The notes below the pieces were generated by a model, which saw only the letters and a program-made list of their open reading frames with translations, was not told the DNA's origin and did no database searches. This document shows, in pieces, positions 33,914 through 42,452 of a stretch of DNA of 64,000 nucleotides. How positions within the stretch are numbered: the first letter of the stretch is position 1; each line of letters begins with the position of its first letter. The position numbers were made by a program, and so were the translations under genes. Source of the DNA: a bacterium (GTDB lineage Bacteria; DRYD01); the NCBI GenBank assembly GCA_030549815.1, contig JAUQQQ010000007.1, forward strand, positions 59,014 through 123,013, written 5' to 3'.

Positions 33914-34730
33914 TCCTTTTTCCCTTTTATTTGTCTACCCTTTTATATTTTTCCCTACATATATTTCAAAATTTCTTGTTTTAGGATTTTTACCAACCCT
34001 TATTCATATTTTCTCCCACTTGTAATTCATTTTTCTTTTTTTGGTATCAAAATTCATTCCACATATTATTACTTTCTCTTCCAACACATACTTACCATAA
34101 TATTCCTTTTCTCTTATCTGCTCTATTGCTTTCTCTTTATCTCTGCCTACCTTTATCTCGAAAATATACACCCTCTTGTTTGGCGTTCTTAGAATAATAT
34201 CAATTCTTCCTAATTTCGTATGCAATTCTGCATTACATTCAAAACCCGTTGAATACAAATACACATACAAAAACGAGTTTATACTCTTCTCATCATTCCC
34301 ATATAGATCATACGGTATATTCTCTAACAATTTGTTTATCATGTACTCTATTTCCTGAAAATCACAATTTTCCAATGCTCTTCTTAATGGATTTATCTCA
34401 CTATCTTCTCCTTTCCATTCTCTTACAAATTCTCTTAACAAGTTTTCATTAAAACTTATCTGCACCTCCTTATTTGGATATCTCAATTTATAAAACTTCC
34501 TATCATATTCTTCTTTTTCATAATCTATCGTTAAATATCCTGTCTGATACATTAATGCTTCTATACTTATCTTCTCTACATCTACTCTATTCAAGTCTTC
34601 TTCTGAAACCATTAACTCCAAATTTGGCATCTCATACTTTTTCTGTCTTATCTATTTTATCAACACTTCCGGCTTCCCTGTCTCATACCAATAACTACTT
34701 TTTTTCTCTCCTGAAAATACAATAACACAT

Positions 34731-34750
34731 CAGGGGTAGGGGGCCCCCTT
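34731..34750. repeat. GC-rich micro-insert, copy 2 (inverted)
   Basis: On the minus strand AAGGGGGCCCCCTACCCCTGA interrupts the frame between ...NPLI and VLLYFQE. Removing about 19 bases restores a normal family sequence. It matches the insert at 35505-35526 in the opposite orientation at 16 of about 17 positions. Confidence 0.6.
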
Positions 34751-35504
34751 AATCAATGGATTGTATATTTTACTACTTAGCCACCAATAGCCATTATACC
34801 ACTCCCTTATCTCTAAAAATTCTTCTTCACTTTCTATTATTTCTCCAAACACATCTTCCAATTCCCTTTCTGTATATCCACATATATCTCCATATTCCTT
34901 ACTTAAACTTATATCTCTCAATTGGTTTAATCCTGAAAACAAAGACACTTTTGCAAATTTACTTATTCCCGTTATAAAGACAAACTTTAAGTACTTATCC
35001 AATCCCTTTATTGTTTGATAAAACCCCTTCAATACTTCCCTTATTTCATTGGCCAATCCCACTTTCTCTATATTATCCAATATAGGCTTATCATATTCAT
35101 CCACCAATAATACCACTTTTTTTTCACTCTTCTCGTTTATACTCATTATCAATTCACTAAATTTTTTAAAATACAACCTTTCCATTAACCTTATTCTATG
35201 TCTCCTAGCGTAGAAATTAACACAAGAAATTATGTATTCTTTCAATTCCTCTTTACTTTCCACTTTCCCCTCATCAAATGCTATCCTTACTACCGGATAC
35301 TTTTCCTTCCAATCCCAATTGTTTTCTAAATACAAACCTTCGAATAATTCTTTTTTTCCTTCAAATGCACAACGTAAGGTATCAACAAACAAGCTTTTAC
35401 CGAATCGTCTAGGACGCGATAAAAAATAATACTTTCCCCCTTCCATCAAATTCTTTACATACTTCGTCTTATCCACATAATAGTATCCCCCCGTTCTTAT
35501 CTCC

Positions 35505-35526
35505 ATAGAGGGGACCCCTACCCCAC
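35505..35526. repeat. GC-rich micro-insert, copy 1
   Basis: On the plus strand AGAGGGGACCCCTACCCCAC separates SSF from EIRTGGYYY in the nuclease gene. Deleting about 20-23 bases rejoins the frame. The inverse copy lies about 760 bp away, so the two flank the ATPase part of the gene. Confidence 0.6.
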
Positions 35527-35559
35527 AAAGCTACTTATTCCTATCGGTAATTTCTTCAT

Positions 35560-35984
35560 TTCACACACCTCTTTTTTTATTAAATATTTGAATCGCTCTC
35601 AGCAGGATTTTCCTTCCAAAACTACACATTCTTTAATTCGAAAAATCCCAACACTAACAAATTACTATCTCTTTAACCAATCCTTTGATCCTTTTTTATA
35701 TTTCTCCAATCAACACACGTTTCCTATACCTTTTTCAAAATATTATGTTTCAGTCACATACACAATTTTTATGATTACCTTATATTAAGAAACTTCTTGC
35801 TAACCTCTATAAAGATAGGCAGATTTATTTTTTAACTTAACATAATTGTAAAAAAACTTCATAAAAATTTTCGTATTTATCAACATCTCTTTTGACATCA
35901 TCAATATTCCTATTGAATAGTTAGTAGGTATATATCCTAAAAGAAAATACTCCTTACTTTTTAATTGCTGAATAATCATATACC
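35560..35984. other. Gene-free AT-rich stretch
   Basis: No gene is supported. The minus strand has a short open segment around 35830-35930 without a start. It continues into the IS-type repeat at 35985, so it may be transposon-derived debris. Confidence 0.3.
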
Positions 35985-36110
35985 GGTGAGAGATAAATGG
36001 CTTTATAGATTGTTGGTTTTAGCCATTCATCTCTCCTTTACCCGAAGGAAGGCTTCACCTGCCTTTAGGCAGGCTTCACCTGAAAAAGAGATCTTTCTAG
36101 CTTTGGTTTC
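35985..36110 (-). repeat. IS200/IS605-associated hairpin repeat (locus C)
   Basis: The minus strand repeats the locus B string at 16508-16650: TCTTTTTCAGG, GAAGCCTGCC, CTTCGGGTAAAGGAGAG, ATGAATGGCTAAAACCAAC and AATCTATAAAGCCATTTATC. It forms a stem of about 15 bp from GAGAGATAAATGGCT and AGCCATTCATCTCTC. No transposase or GGTCAC terminus is attached, so only the hairpin part survives or moved. Confidence 0.6.
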
Positions 36111-36201
36111 GTAAAAACAAATATTGACACACTATCTTAATAAGGATTACTATAGCCAATAAAAACTTCTTACCCATTTAACTAACTTCTTTCCTTAAGA
36201 A

Positions 36202-36924
36202 CTAAGTAAATAAATACTGCAATTCGTTAAACAGGGTTATTTCTAAATCAAAAAGTTTATAAGGATCAATATAAAAACTTTCTAAATCTTTAATAAAAGG
36301 AACAAAAACAACTTTCTCAAAGTTTTTAGCAAGCTCCTCATAAACATCCATCCCTTTAACGTCATTTTCAAAAATCCTATTAACAAAAAGAATAGGAATT
36401 TCTTTTTTCATTTCCTTTAATAATTTTACAAACTTTAGGGTAGTATGGAAAGATAAAATTGAATTAGAAGAAACAACCCAAAACTCTGCCTTGGGTAAGA
36501 ACCTAAATATGTCAAGAATAGGATCAGTGAGAGTAGGAGGAGTATCAAAAAGAAGTAAATTAATATCTTTCCAATTAGTAATCGTAAGTAATTCTAAAAA
36601 AACATCCGTTATTTCTTCCCCCCTTAAAGCTAAAGGATTATCTTTTGAGAAAAAATTAACAGATAGCAAAAAAACATTTTTCAAAACCTCCGGCAAAACT
36701 ATACCATCTTCTTCCTTAAAAGTAGAAGTAGAATTAAAGATTATATGTAAAGAAGAGCCGGTAAAATCCAAATCGCAAACCCCAACTTTAACAAACCTTG
36801 AAAACACCAATGAAAGCAAAAAAGTCAAAGTAGACTTACCAACCCCACCTTTAGAACCACATATAACTATTATTTTTTTATTTTCTAAATTCTTTTTTAT
36901 ACCTTCTACTCTTATATCTATCAT
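36202..36924 (-). CDS. MinD/Mrp-type ATPase, likely nickel-insertion partner of HypA (HypB-like)
   Basis: A 240-residue SIMIBI ATPase with ICGSKGGVGKSTLTFLLSL (deviant Walker A with the signature Lys), VCDLDFTGSS (Walker A') and LLFDTPPTLTDP (Walker B). No membrane-targeting helix of MinD is evident at the C-terminus. The gene lies just downstream of hypA. In Thermococcus the partner of HypA is a MinD-type ATPase rather than the GTPase HypB, and this arrangement fits that. The hydrogenase protease at 48335 supports a nickel hydrogenase in the cell. ParA-type plasmid function is less likely. Confidence 0.75.
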   Translation of the reverse strand: MIDIRVEGIKKNLENKKIIVICGSKGGVGKSTLTFLLSLVFSRFVKVGVCDLDFTGSSLHIIFNSTSTFKEEDGIVLPEVLKNVFLLSVNFFSKDNPLALRGEEITDVFLELLTITNWKDINLLLFDTPPTLTDPILDIFRFLPKAEFWVVSSNSILSFHTTLKFVKLLKEMKKEIPILFVNRIFENDVKGMDVYEELAKNFEKVVFVPFIKDLESFYIDPYKLFDLEITLFNELQYLFT

Positions 36925-37019
36925 TACTACATTATTATTAACAAAAATTTTTCCAATGTAGTTTTATCTAAAAATAAGAAAACTTAGTATTATTAATCCA
37001 AAACAAGAATTTACTATTT

Positions 37020-37388
37020 TTATTTTGTTTCGCATTTTTCAATAAAAACGCCCCTACCTTCCACAATCTTAAAGTCGTTAGAAAAACATTTAGGACACTT
37101 AACAAAGATATGAATAGATTCAGGTAAAAAATGTATATCTTCCTTCTCCTCTTCACTTAAATCAATTTCATCATAATAAAATTCATTAGCACAAACATTA
37201 CATTTAAATTTCGCTTTTACCTCTTGAAAAGATACATTCACATCCATTCCATTAAGCTCAGATAACAAAGCATTTTTAAACAAATCAATATCTATTTGTT
37301 GAATTTGACCAATATATACAATAATTCTATTACAATTAAGGGATAAAATAGTTTCTTTAGCAGCTCTTGCTAATGAAAATTCATGCAT
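37020..37388 (-). CDS. hypA: Hydrogenase nickel-incorporation protein HypA
   Basis: The protein starts MHEFSLARA; the N-terminal Met-His binds nickel, so ATG 37388 is the functional start, not the TTG four codons upstream. A zinc domain with CNVC and CPKC lies in the second half. About 122 residues, typical for HypA. It delivers nickel to the hydrogenase large subunit (or urease in some species). A MinD-type ATPase gene follows, and the stop of the deacylase gene is 4 bp upstream. Confidence 0.92.
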   Translation of the reverse strand: MHEFSLARAAKETILSLNCNRIIVYIGQIQQIDIDLFKNALLSELNGMDVNVSFQEVKAKFKCNVCANEFYYDEIDLSEEEKEDIHFLPESIHIFVKCPKCFSNDFKIVEGRGVFIEKCETK

Positions 37389-37392
37389 GTTA

Positions 37393-38961
37393 TTAATCAA
37401 AATCCCTTAAAACCTTTCCATTCTTACAAATAACTGTTCCATTTTCGAAGGCTTTTTTTCCATTAACAAAAACATTAACTATCCCCTTAGCCAAAGATTT
37501 AGGATTAGAATAAGTAGCTCTATCTTCTATTTCTTTATAATTAAAAACAACAAGGTCAGCAAAAAATCCCTTCTTTATAGCTCCCCTATTCTTTATGCCA
37601 AACTTTAAAGCTGGAAAATAAGTCATCTTAAAAACTGCATCAGACAAAGATATATCTTTCCTTTCTTTAACGTAATAAGAAATAAATTTAACGAATGATC
37701 CAAATGTTCTCGGATGAGGAAACGCAGGAGTATCACAGTTTCTTACGGCACTATCGCTTGCTACCATAACAAAATCTTGTTTTGCTATATAATCCACTTC
37801 CTCCTGATCCATTAAGAAATAAATAGCTCCCAAGTCATATTCTTCAATTCTCATTAATTCTATCACAGTCCTTGCCTCACTTAATTTCATATCCCGAGCT
37901 ATTTCACTTATCGACATACCAAGATACTTGCTAAGTTTAGGGTTATATGCTTCAGAAATTATTATCTTATCCCAGGGAGTATGAGGATATTTTTCTATTT
38001 CCTCTGCAACCATTTCAGGATCCTCACTTATCTTTTTGATTATTTCTTCTATCGACCCTTCTAAATATTGTGGAGGCAATACTTGAGATAACCCCGTATT
38101 AGAAGCGTTATAAGGATACTGATCAGCAGCTATGTTTATACCACTATCAATCGCTTCTCTTATCTTTTCACAAGCTTGCAAAGCCTTACCTCTTCCACTT
38201 CCTGCAGCTTTTAAATGTGATATTTGAAAATTAACCCCTGAAAGCCTTGATATATCTATACTCTCTTGTATTGCTTCCAAAAGTGCAGAACTTTCTGACC
38301 TCATGTGATTAGTAACAACCCTTTCTTTCTTTTTTACAACCTTAGCTAATTCAACCAGCTCTTCCAAATCAGAAAACCTTCCTGGTATGTATATTAAACC
38401 AAGTGATAAACCAATTGCTCCTTCATCTAACGCTTTTTCAACTTCAAATTTCATTTGCTGCAATTTTTCATAGTCTAATTTAGTATTAGAATAACCAACA
38501 ACTTCCGCTCTTATCTGACCATGGCCAACTAAATAAGCATGGTTAACAGCAATCTCAGTTTTTTCTAAAAAATTCAAATACTCTCCTACTGTTCTCCATT
38601 GAATATCCTCTATCCCATAAGATTTTGCTTCCGTTAAAATACTACTAATCGTATTATTTGTTGGACAAACAGAAAATCCACAATTACCAGATATAACTGT
38701 AGTAACTCCTTGTGAGATCGCACTTTCTGCCTCAGGATAAGCTATAATAGTTAAATCACTATGACTATGAACATCTATAAACCCTGGACAAATATAATTT
38801 CCTTCTATATCGATAACCTCATAATTATCCTGATTTATTTTATCTTCAAAAATAACGTCTTGTATAATCTCGTTTTCTATTATAATACTGCCTTTTTTTA
38901 TTTCAGAATTCTTCTGCCCGTCAACAATAAACCCATTTTTTAATAAAAGTTTCTTTGTCAT
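37393..38961 (-). CDS. N-acyl-D-amino-acid deacylase family amidohydrolase
   Basis: A 522-residue metal amidohydrolase. It has CPGFIDVHSHSDLT (first metal ligands), GVTTVISGNCGFSVCP, VVTNHMRSES, FQISHLKAAG, VMVASDSAVRNCDTPAF and the C-terminal KKGFFADLVVFN. These are typical for D-aminoacylase and related dihydropyrimidinase-type enzymes. It hydrolyses N-acyl-D-amino acids or a related amide; the exact substrate is unknown. It is upstream of hypA, with no obvious functional link. Confidence 0.88.
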   Translation of the reverse strand: MTKKLLLKNGFIVDGQKNSEIKKGSIIIENEIIQDVIFEDKINQDNYEVIDIEGNYICPGFIDVHSHSDLTIIAYPEAESAISQGVTTVISGNCGFSVCPTNNTISSILTEAKSYGIEDIQWRTVGEYLNFLEKTEIAVNHAYLVGHGQIRAEVVGYSNTKLDYEKLQQMKFEVEKALDEGAIGLSLGLIYIPGRFSDLEELVELAKVVKKKERVVTNHMRSESSALLEAIQESIDISRLSGVNFQISHLKAAGSGRGKALQACEKIREAIDSGINIAADQYPYNASNTGLSQVLPPQYLEGSIEEIIKKISEDPEMVAEEIEKYPHTPWDKIIISEAYNPKLSKYLGMSISEIARDMKLSEARTVIELMRIEEYDLGAIYFLMDQEEVDYIAKQDFVMVASDSAVRNCDTPAFPHPRTFGSFVKFISYYVKERKDISLSDAVFKMTYFPALKFGIKNRGAIKKGFFADLVVFNYKEIEDRATYSNPKSLAKGIVNVFVNGKKAFENGTVICKNGKVLRDFD

Positions 38962-38973
38962 TATTTTTGCCTC

Positions 38974-39328
38974 CTATCTATATTCTCTAAATAATACCAA
39001 ACACAATATACTGATGATAGCAATTATTTTTTCTCCCGAATCCTTCAAATCAAAATTAACAGAAACAGATCCATCTAAATTTTTTTTCATGAATACTTGG
39101 CAAATAACTTCTTCTTCACTTTTTCTATCATCCAAGAAAATTACTTCAAATTTTGCCATAGCACACCTTGATTTTAAACAGGATTTTAAATATGACAAAC
39201 GGGTAAAAATAAAAAGGGAAAATTTCCTTTACTTTCCATACTAAATCACTATTTTCGAAAATTTCATAATCAACAAAAGGATATATTAATTTTTTATTAT
39301 AAAATGCGTATGTTTTTTTGTTTTTCAC
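38974..39328 (-). pseudogene. Scramblase/LURP-one-like protein, apparently split by a frameshift
   Basis: Two short frames read as one domain. The first (from ATG 39328) gives YAFYNKKLIYPFVDYEIF, like the first strands of a scramblase-related beta barrel; the second (from ATG 39159, preceded by AAGGTG) gives AKFEVIFLDDRKSEEEVICQ, then DGSVSVNFDL and a C-terminal hydrophobic helix. They overlap at 39146-39198 and differ by one base in frame. The second frame alone may be a real 61-residue protein. A single-base error or a true frameshift would both explain the pattern. Confidence 0.4.
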
Positions 39329-39359
39329 AAATTAATTTCAACAAAATTAATCACAATAA

Positions 39360-39713
39360 TTAAATTTTTTGAGCAACAACATTATCAACCAATTGCTTAA
39401 AAACTTCAAAATTTTCAACTGCCAACAACTGTAGATTTTTCCTATCTATCTTAATATTATTTTTCTTGAGTAAATTAATGAACTTACTATAAGATATTCC
39501 ACAGAGTCTACAAGCTGCGTTTATTCTTTCAATCCATAATTTTCTAAAATCTCTTTTCTTTTGTCTTCTATCCCTATGAGCATACTTACCTGCATGTAAT
39601 AAGGCTTCGTTAGCAGTTTTAAATCTTCTACTTCTTGCTCCTCTATAACCTCTTGCTAATTTAAGTATTTTTTTATGGGCTTTCTTTTTAATTTTTGCTC
39701 TTTTTATTCTCAT
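39360..39713 (-). CDS. rplT: 50S ribosomal protein L20
   Basis: 117 residues with LARGYRGARSRRFKTANEAL, RDRRQKKRDFRKLWIERINA and AACRLCGISYSKFINLLKK, the L20 signature. It binds 23S rRNA early in 50S assembly. The usual infC-rpmI-rplT order is absent; rpsT is upstream instead, 18 bp away. AAAGGAGAGA precedes the start. Confidence 0.97.
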   Translation of the reverse strand: MRIKRAKIKKKAHKKILKLARGYRGARSRRFKTANEALLHAGKYAHRDRRQKKRDFRKLWIERINAACRLCGISYSKFINLLKKNNIKIDRKNLQLLAVENFEVFKQLVDNVVAQKI

Positions 39714-39731
39714 ATAAATCTCTCCTTTACA

Positions 39732-40070
39732 CTAAACTTTGCTTAAATTTTGAATAGAGGAAATAGTTTTATTATAAAACAGAGTGATTCTTGATTTTTT
39801 TCTTGCTGCTTCATTTTTATGAAAGACCCCTTTTGAAACAGCTTTATCTATTTCTTTGTATGCTTGTCTTAACATTTCTTCAACGTTCAATTTTTGCTGT
39901 TCTGAAAAGTTAGATTTTAAATTAATGATGCTTTTTCTGACATTTTTCAATAATACCTTTACTTTTTTGGTAATTTGTTTATTCCTTTGGGTTTTTTCAG
40001 CCACTTTTCTTAAAATTTTTCTTTTCTTTAGCCTTCTCTTTTGTTTCTTAGATAAAGTTTGTTCAGACAT
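39732..40070 (-). CDS. rpsT: 30S ribosomal protein S20
   Basis: 112 residues, all-helical and basic. The core [19 protein letters not shown] and [10 protein letters not shown] is S20; the N-terminal part [20 protein letters not shown] is unusually long and basic compared with the normal 85-90 residues. AAAGGAGAGGTG precedes the ATG. It is immediately followed by rplT. Confidence 0.92.
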   Translation of the reverse strand: MSEQTLSKKQKRRLKKRKILRKVAEKTQRNKQITKKVKVLLKNVRKSIINLKSNFSEQQKLNVEEMLRQAYKEIDKAVSKGVFHKNEAARKKSRITLFYNKTISSIQNLSKV

Positions 40071-40121
40071 ACTCTACACCTCTCCTTTATTTATTCTATT
40101 CATAAAATTCTATAAAAACTT

Positions 40122-41447
40122 TTATTTACCTTTTTGTGCCAATTCTACAATAGTTTTAATAGGTAGGGATTTTGGACGTTCGATAGGGAATCCAACGGCT
40201 CTTGCCCAAACAACTTGCGCAGTCATCCCCATTATCCTTGAAACACCAAACATAACAGTATAAAAATCGTATTCCTTTAAATTATAGTGATAAAGAACGG
40301 CTCCAGAATGCCCATCAACATTAGGATAAGGATCTTTAACTTTACCAGTCGCTTTTAGAATATCAGGAACAACTTCATACAATAACCTAACCATCTTGAT
40401 AACATCTGAATCTAATTTCTTATCTTTAGCAAAATTAGCAAAAGCAGTATATCTTGGGTCAGTAACTCTCAAAACAGCATGTCCAAAACCTGGTATAACC
40501 TTCCCACTTGCTAAATGATTATTTATATATTCAATTAACTTATCTTTAGGAGGAATACCATTGAAGAATTTAAGAATATTAAGAATCCATCTTAAAGATT
40601 CACTACTTGCATTACCATGTAAAGGACCAGCCAAACCACACATTCCCCCTGCAACAGAATAATATATATCAGATAAAGCAGAACTAATATTGAAACACGT
40701 ATGAGCACTAACGTTTCCACCCTCATGGTCACTATGCAAAATTAAATAAATTCTAATTAAATCTGCAAAATCCTTGTCCAACACAAAATCATCATTAACA
40801 TTCAACATGTTAGCAAAATTAGCTCCATAATCAAGGTTTTCATTAGGTTTAACAAAAACATCATCCCTGTATGTTCTTCGATAAATATAAGCAGCGATAA
40901 CAGGAGCACGGGCTATTAAATTAATACAATCCTCCAACATTGGCTTCCATAAATCCCTCTTACTCATGCCCTCATAATAGCTCTTTGCAAAAACAGATTC
41001 CCTCTGCATAGCAAGAATAGCCATAGCAAACTGAGTCATAGGATGAGTATTAGCAGGTGTATTCCTCAAAACCTCAATGACATACTTTGGCAATCTTTCC
41101 CTTATCTTTATATACTCTTCTAATTCTTCAACTTCATCCTTAGAGGGTATTTCTCCCGTCAGTAAAAGATACCATAAACCTAAAACATAAGGAAAATCAG
41201 AAACCTTCGGTAGAAGTTTTATGACTTCATCTATCGAGTAGCCCCTAAATTTTATCCCTTCATAAGGATCAACGACAGAGATTTCGCAAACCAAAGCAGG
41301 TACATCTCTCATACCACCTAAAACTTGAGAAACTTTAACATCAGCAATTGTTTGCTCACCATAACTTTCCAATACACTCTTATACTCTTTTCTCCACTTA
41401 TCCACTACATCTTCCATTCTCTGGAAAAGGCTAACCTTTAGCTTCAT
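40122..41447 (-). CDS. gltA: Citrate synthase
   Basis: 441 residues. FRGYSIDEVIKLLP, IHAD-like LILHSDHEGGNVSAHT (catalytic His), GLAGPLHGNAS, IPGFGHAVLRVTDPR and the final catalytic Asp region in YPNVDGHSGAVLYH identify it. The sequence is of the longer eukaryote-like/Bacteroidetes type. It condenses oxaloacetate with acetyl-CoA. AAAGGAGGG precedes its ATG. It is last in the icd-mdh-gltA run, immediately downstream of mdh, giving a coherent citrate-cycle unit. Confidence 0.94.
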   Translation of the reverse strand: MKLKVSLFQRMEDVVDKWRKEYKSVLESYGEQTIADVKVSQVLGGMRDVPALVCEISVVDPYEGIKFRGYSIDEVIKLLPKVSDFPYVLGLWYLLLTGEIPSKDEVEELEEYIKIRERLPKYVIEVLRNTPANTHPMTQFAMAILAMQRESVFAKSYYEGMSKRDLWKPMLEDCINLIARAPVIAAYIYRRTYRDDVFVKPNENLDYGANFANMLNVNDDFVLDKDFADLIRIYLILHSDHEGGNVSAHTCFNISSALSDIYYSVAGGMCGLAGPLHGNASSESLRWILNILKFFNGIPPKDKLIEYINNHLASGKVIPGFGHAVLRVTDPRYTAFANFAKDKKLDSDVIKMVRLLYEVVPDILKATGKVKDPYPNVDGHSGAVLYHYNLKEYDFYTVMFGVSRIMGMTAQVVWARAVGFPIERPKSLPIKTIVELAQKGK

Positions 41448-41459
41448 AGAGACCCTCCT

Positions 41460-42404
41460 TTAAACAATGTTAAGAGTATATAGTTCTTGGCATAACTGTT
41501 TTATTTTTTGGGCAGACTTATTTAACTCTTCTTTCTCAAAATCACTTAAATCAATCTCCACAACTTTTTCTATACCTTTGCTACCAAGCACAACAGGTAA
41601 CCCTATAACCAAATCATCATATCCATACTCTCCCTCACAATAAACAGAAACAGGAAGGATTTGCTTTTTATCAAAAATAATAGATTTAATCATTTCGAGA
41701 GTAGAAGCAGCTGGTGCATAATAAGCAGAACCAGTTTTTAGAAGAGAGACTATCTCAGCTCCTCCATTCCTCGTCCTCTCAACCAGTTCTTTTAATTCCT
41801 CTTTTTTTAGCATTTTTTCTATAGGAATACCGGAGATTGTTGTATGAGTTAAAACAGGAACCATCGTATCCCCATGGCTACCCAAAACAAGAGCATTAAT
41901 ATTATCCAAAGATACACCCAATTTTTCAGAAATAAAGTACTTAAACCTTGCAGAATCAAGAACACCTGCCATACCCATAACATTAAACCTATTCCATCCA
42001 TAATTTTTTAAAATCTTGTAAGCCAAATAAGTCATAACATCAAGGGGATTTGAAACAACTATGACTATACTATTTGAAGCATATTTTCTAACATTTTCAA
42101 CTACTTCCTTCATTATGTTAGAATTAGTATTCAATAAATCTTCTCTTGACATACCCGGTTTCCTTGCAATACCTGCTGTTATAACAACTATATCACTACC
42201 TTTAATATCTTGATAATCATTACTACCTACAATTTTAATAGAATTATTGAACACTGCCATCATTTGCATCATGTCCAAAGCTTTACCTTTAGGCATGTCC
42301 TGAACTACGTCAACCATAACAACATGAGCTAACTCATTCAAAGCTATTAAAGAAGCCAGTGTAGATCCAACATTACCAGCACCTATTATACTTACTTTTC
42401 TCAT
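41460..42404 (-). CDS. mdh: Malate dehydrogenase
   Basis: 314 residues of the LDH-like MDH type. VSIGAGNVGSTLASL is the NAD-binding loop, ITAGIARKPGMSREDL has the substrate Arg pair (Arg-Lys-x-Gly-Met), VVSNPLDVMTYLAY follows, then LGSHGDTMVPV with the catalytic His. Arg at the specificity position (RKPGMSR) indicates malate rather than lactate. A palindromic element lies upstream, and gltA is 12 bp downstream. Confidence 0.95.
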   Translation of the reverse strand: MRKVSIIGAGNVGSTLASLIALNELAHVVMVDVVQDMPKGKALDMMQMMAVFNNSIKIVGSNDYQDIKGSDIVVITAGIARKPGMSREDLLNTNSNIMKEVVENVRKYASNSIVIVVSNPLDVMTYLAYKILKNYGWNRFNVMGMAGVLDSARFKYFISEKLGVSLDNINALVLGSHGDTMVPVLTHTTISGIPIEKMLKKEELKELVERTRNGGAEIVSLLKTGSAYYAPAASTLEMIKSIIFDKKQILPVSVYCEGEYGYDDLVIGLPVVLGSKGIEKVVEIDLSDFEKEELNKSAQKIKQLCQELYTLNIV

Positions 42405-42420
42405 AAACCTTCTTCTGGGG

Positions 42421-42451
42421 ATTTATATACCGCCAATTCCCCAAGGCGGTT
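42421..42451. promoter_or_regulatory. Palindromic element ACCGCC-N10-GGCGGT before mdh
   Basis: This matches the element at 27691-27722: ATTTATATACCGCCAA, then AAGGCGGTT with a ten-base centre of different sequence. It occupies nearly the whole gap between the icd stop and mdh. The minus strand again shows TATATAAAT after the palindrome. Conservation of arms, spacing and flank but not centre is what a protein-binding operator or a structured RNA would show. Confidence 0.55.
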
Positions 42452-42452
42452 A

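Larger units (their letters stand above)
34004..35559 (-). pseudogene. Broken AAA-ATPase-like/PD-(D/E)XK nuclease gene (PF09820/DUF1703 type)
   Basis: The ATG at 35559 begins MKKLPIGISSF, the usual start of this family, after AGGTGTG. The frame is broken at about 35505-35526, resumes as EIRTGGYYYVDKTKYVKNL with the P-loop-like SRPRRFGKSLF and LLVDEYDKPI, breaks again at 34731-34750 after WYNGYWWLSSKIYNPL, and resumes as WYETGKPEVLIK with a TAG soon after. The nuclease half then runs to 34004 with GRIDIILRTP and YIFEIKVGRD (D...E-x-K). Restoring the two GC-rich inserts and one stop would give about 500 residues, normal for the family. Confidence 0.85.

Noticed and set aside
36202-36924. Plasmid partition ParA
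   Set aside because: No parB or parS-like repeats are adjacent, and hypA is immediately upstream.
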